64,000 nucleotides of DNA from Amphiduros pacificus (Eukaryota > Annelida > Polychaeta > Phyllodocida > Hesionidae): NCBI GenBank assembly GCA_949316495.1, contig OX439004.1:11692536-11756535 (forward strand), given 5' to 3'. Under the pieces are notes generated by a model. It was not told the origin of the DNA. It did not search any database and saw only the letters and a list, made by a program, of their open reading frames with translations. Shown piece after piece: positions 61,794-64,000 of this stretch. How positions within the stretch are numbered: the stretch's first letter is position 1; each line of letters begins with the position of its first letter. The position numbers and the translations under genes were made by a program.

Positions 61794-64000
61794 CCAGTTA
61801 TAGGAGTTTTCATCCAAGAAAACCTCATGAGAATGGTAACATTGCTGGCCATTTTCAAACTTGGAGCTGCATATGTTCCCTTGGATGATGTACTTCCATC
61901 TGAGAGAATGTGCAAGATCGTCAAAGAAACCAATGCATGCATGGTAATATGTCAGTCAGAAGAACACAAGAATCTTCTATGCTGTGCCTGTGATATCTTT
62001 GCAGTAGTCATCAAGGCGTTTGAAGATGAGTTACAGAGATCCAAATTTGACAATAACATCAGGAGAGAGGAATTATCTTATGCAGTGGAAGAGGACCCTG
62101 TCTTGTGCATCTTGTACACTTCTGGTAGCACAGGGGAACCTAAAGGTGTACCACTTCGCAATCACAATCTTCTCAATCGGTTGTCATGGCAATGGAAAGT
62201 GTTTCCCTCTGGTTCTGATGATGTAGGATGCCACAAAACCTCATTGCTTTTTGTGGACTCTCTAACAGAAATGTTTGGCTGTCTACTTCAAGCAATTCCT
62301 CTTGTGATTATTCCGAAGAAAATAACACAAAGCCCATTGGACCTTATGAACACCATTATCAATTACAAGGTGACCAAAATAATCCTTGTTCCCTCTCTTC
62401 TGGCATCATTATTGAATGAACTGAAGAGAAATGACCAAGCTTCAACAGGGAATTTGAAAATGGTTGTCTGTGGTGGAGAAGCTCTTAATCCAGATTTAGC
62501 AAAGGATTTTCTTAGTACATGTCCTGGTATATTGCTAGCCAATTATTACGGATCAACAGAAACAACAGGGGATGTATCCTATGAGATATTCACAAAACCT
62601 GAAGATGTTGAGCTCAAACAAGATAGTGGTTTTTTATCCATAGGGATTCCAGTGGCAAACAATAATATTGTTGTGATGGACAGTAGTTTGGTTCTTATAG
62701 AGGAGGGACAGGTAGGAGACATTTTAGTTAGCGGCCCAAATATTGTGACATCCTACATGCTAGGAAAAGAACCAGAAAGTTTTGTGAAGAACCCCCTTTC
62801 TCAGGAACACCAGCATTCAATACTGTACAAAACAGGAGATATTGGAAAGGTGAAAGATGGCCGCCTTTATTATCAGGGCCGGAGAGACTCCCAGATCAAG
62901 GTCAGAGGTCACAGAGTAAATCTCAGAGAAATTGAGCTCACTTTGGACAAAATAGACATCATAGACCATATAAGTATTGTGGCAGTCAGTGTTCCTAAAA
63001 CTGGTGTGGTTGTCTTGGCATATTACAAAGTGCATGAGACATTGGTTGTTTCAAGAGATCAGATTATCAAATGCTGTAAAAAGATTCTTCCATCATATAT
63101 GATACCAGTCTTCATTGAGATTGATGAAGTTCCACTTCAGCCCCAAACAGGGAAGATAGATAGACTTAAACTTCAAACAATGTACCTGGAACAAAGGGAA
63201 AATGGTCTTGTACCAGATGCAAAATTATGTCACCTTTCCATTCCAGATCTCATTCTAGCCCTCATTTCACGTGAGACTGGAGTTCCCATCCATCTTATTG
63301 AACAAAAGGATAACTTCTTTGACATCAGTGGAAATTCCATCTCAGCCTTGTCAATAGTACTGACATTACAAAACCTTGGTTACAGTCTGACAGTATCAGA
63401 TCTCCTGGAGTCAATAACTATCCAGAACATAATAGATATGCTGGAGAGAAGAAAGCATGGCTATCAGGGATCCACCATGGATTTGTGTAGGTTTGACACT
63501 ATTCCAAAAGCTGTCACCCAAGGTTTTGAGGTCTGTATGCTCAACCATTGTGCAGACAAGGAGCAGTTGGTTCATATCATTGCTGAGGCATTTTCACAGA
63601 AGAGTCCTTTGGAGGTACTGCTTGGGACAGCCCCTGAGTCTTTTGTAAATTTGATCAACAATATTTGGACTGAAATCATACATGACAATTTATCGATAGC
63701 TGTCTGTGAGATTTCAACTGGAAGAATTGTTGGCACCACCATCATACTTGACCTGCGCACAGAAATAAACTTTAATAGACCGGAAGTGGCGGCCATTCTT
63801 GATAAGGTGCAGAAACCAATGAAAGACAAGCTAAAACGTGAAGGTGGCAAGTGGGTGGGTACCTACCTGAATGCTGTAGATGTTAATCTCTCAGATGGAG
63901 AACAGTTACTCCTACTGCAAATGATGGAGGATGAAGTGACCAAGGTTGCCCAGAGACAGGGATATGAAGGCATTTTTACAGTCAATATACACCCAGTAAC
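61794..64000 (+). pseudogene. Ebony-like synthetase, copy 4, 5'-truncated, continues past window
   Basis: From 61794 the sequence follows copy 3 at a constant offset of 10288 bp with almost no changes (for example KAFEDE for KDFEDE near residue 155, and a silent change near 63791). Homology starts abruptly inside codon 81 (CCA of PVIGVF), so residues 1-80 are replaced by unrelated sequence. The frame stays open to 64000, four bases before the expected donor. It carries the A3 to A10 motifs, the carrier serine and most of the GNAT domain. The upstream sequence gives no in-frame start; an internal ATG (M92) would yield an A domain without its first part. It is probably a non-functional partial duplicate of copy 3, or an assembly duplicate. 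Confidence 0.8.

Overview
The window is AT-rich animal DNA. It has spliced genes, GTAAGT donors with polypyrimidine acceptors, several non-LTR retrotransposons, tRNA-derived SINEs with an (AAAC)n tail, minisatellites and one tRNA-Thr. The SINE tail and the LINE types recall lophotrochozoans, perhaps a mollusc or relative. That placement is inference; the species is not identified.

The main genes are four copies of one Ebony-like synthetase: adenylation (A) domain, carrier (T) domain and a GNAT-fold amine-selecting domain. Copy 1 (8032-10962, -), copy 2 (25672-28599, -) and copy 3 (51266-54196, +) each look complete. Copy 4 (61794-64000, +) lacks the first 80 residues and runs off the window. 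The long open frame of each copy reads past a splice donor. A second coding exon about 340 bp downstream supplies the C-terminal end of the GNAT fold, giving 862-864 residues. Ebony of Drosophila joins beta-alanine to biogenic amines; the same chemistry here is inferred.

Copies 1 and 3 lie in the arms of an inverted repeat of about 11 kb (roughly 2277-13695 against 48320-59389) around a loop of about 34.6 kb. The arms are nearly identical. They differ by a SINE with a target-site duplication in the left arm only, a deletion in the right arm, and a large (ATA)n tract in the right arm. A 366-bp piece of arm sequence also lies in the loop at 36188-36553.

The loop is mostly repeats. From left to right it holds LINE fragments (13745-14960), a repeat of unknown type (15000-15612), a decayed piggyBac-like gene with introns (16226-18678), a CR1-like LINE with a 2A-like motif and a hairpin-rich leader (19840-23711), gene copy 2 with a 20-bp minisatellite in place of its 5' intron (28639-29183), a 46-bp minisatellite (31001-31611), a TTAA-flanked short-element family, a 720-bp tandem array (36554-39162), and a LINE (41959-47860) with a second LINE nested in it.

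The left end (1-2276) has tRNA-Thr and the last exon of an EF-hand protein gene. The right end (59390-61793) has a small terminal-inverted-repeat element and otherwise unassigned sequence leading into copy 4.
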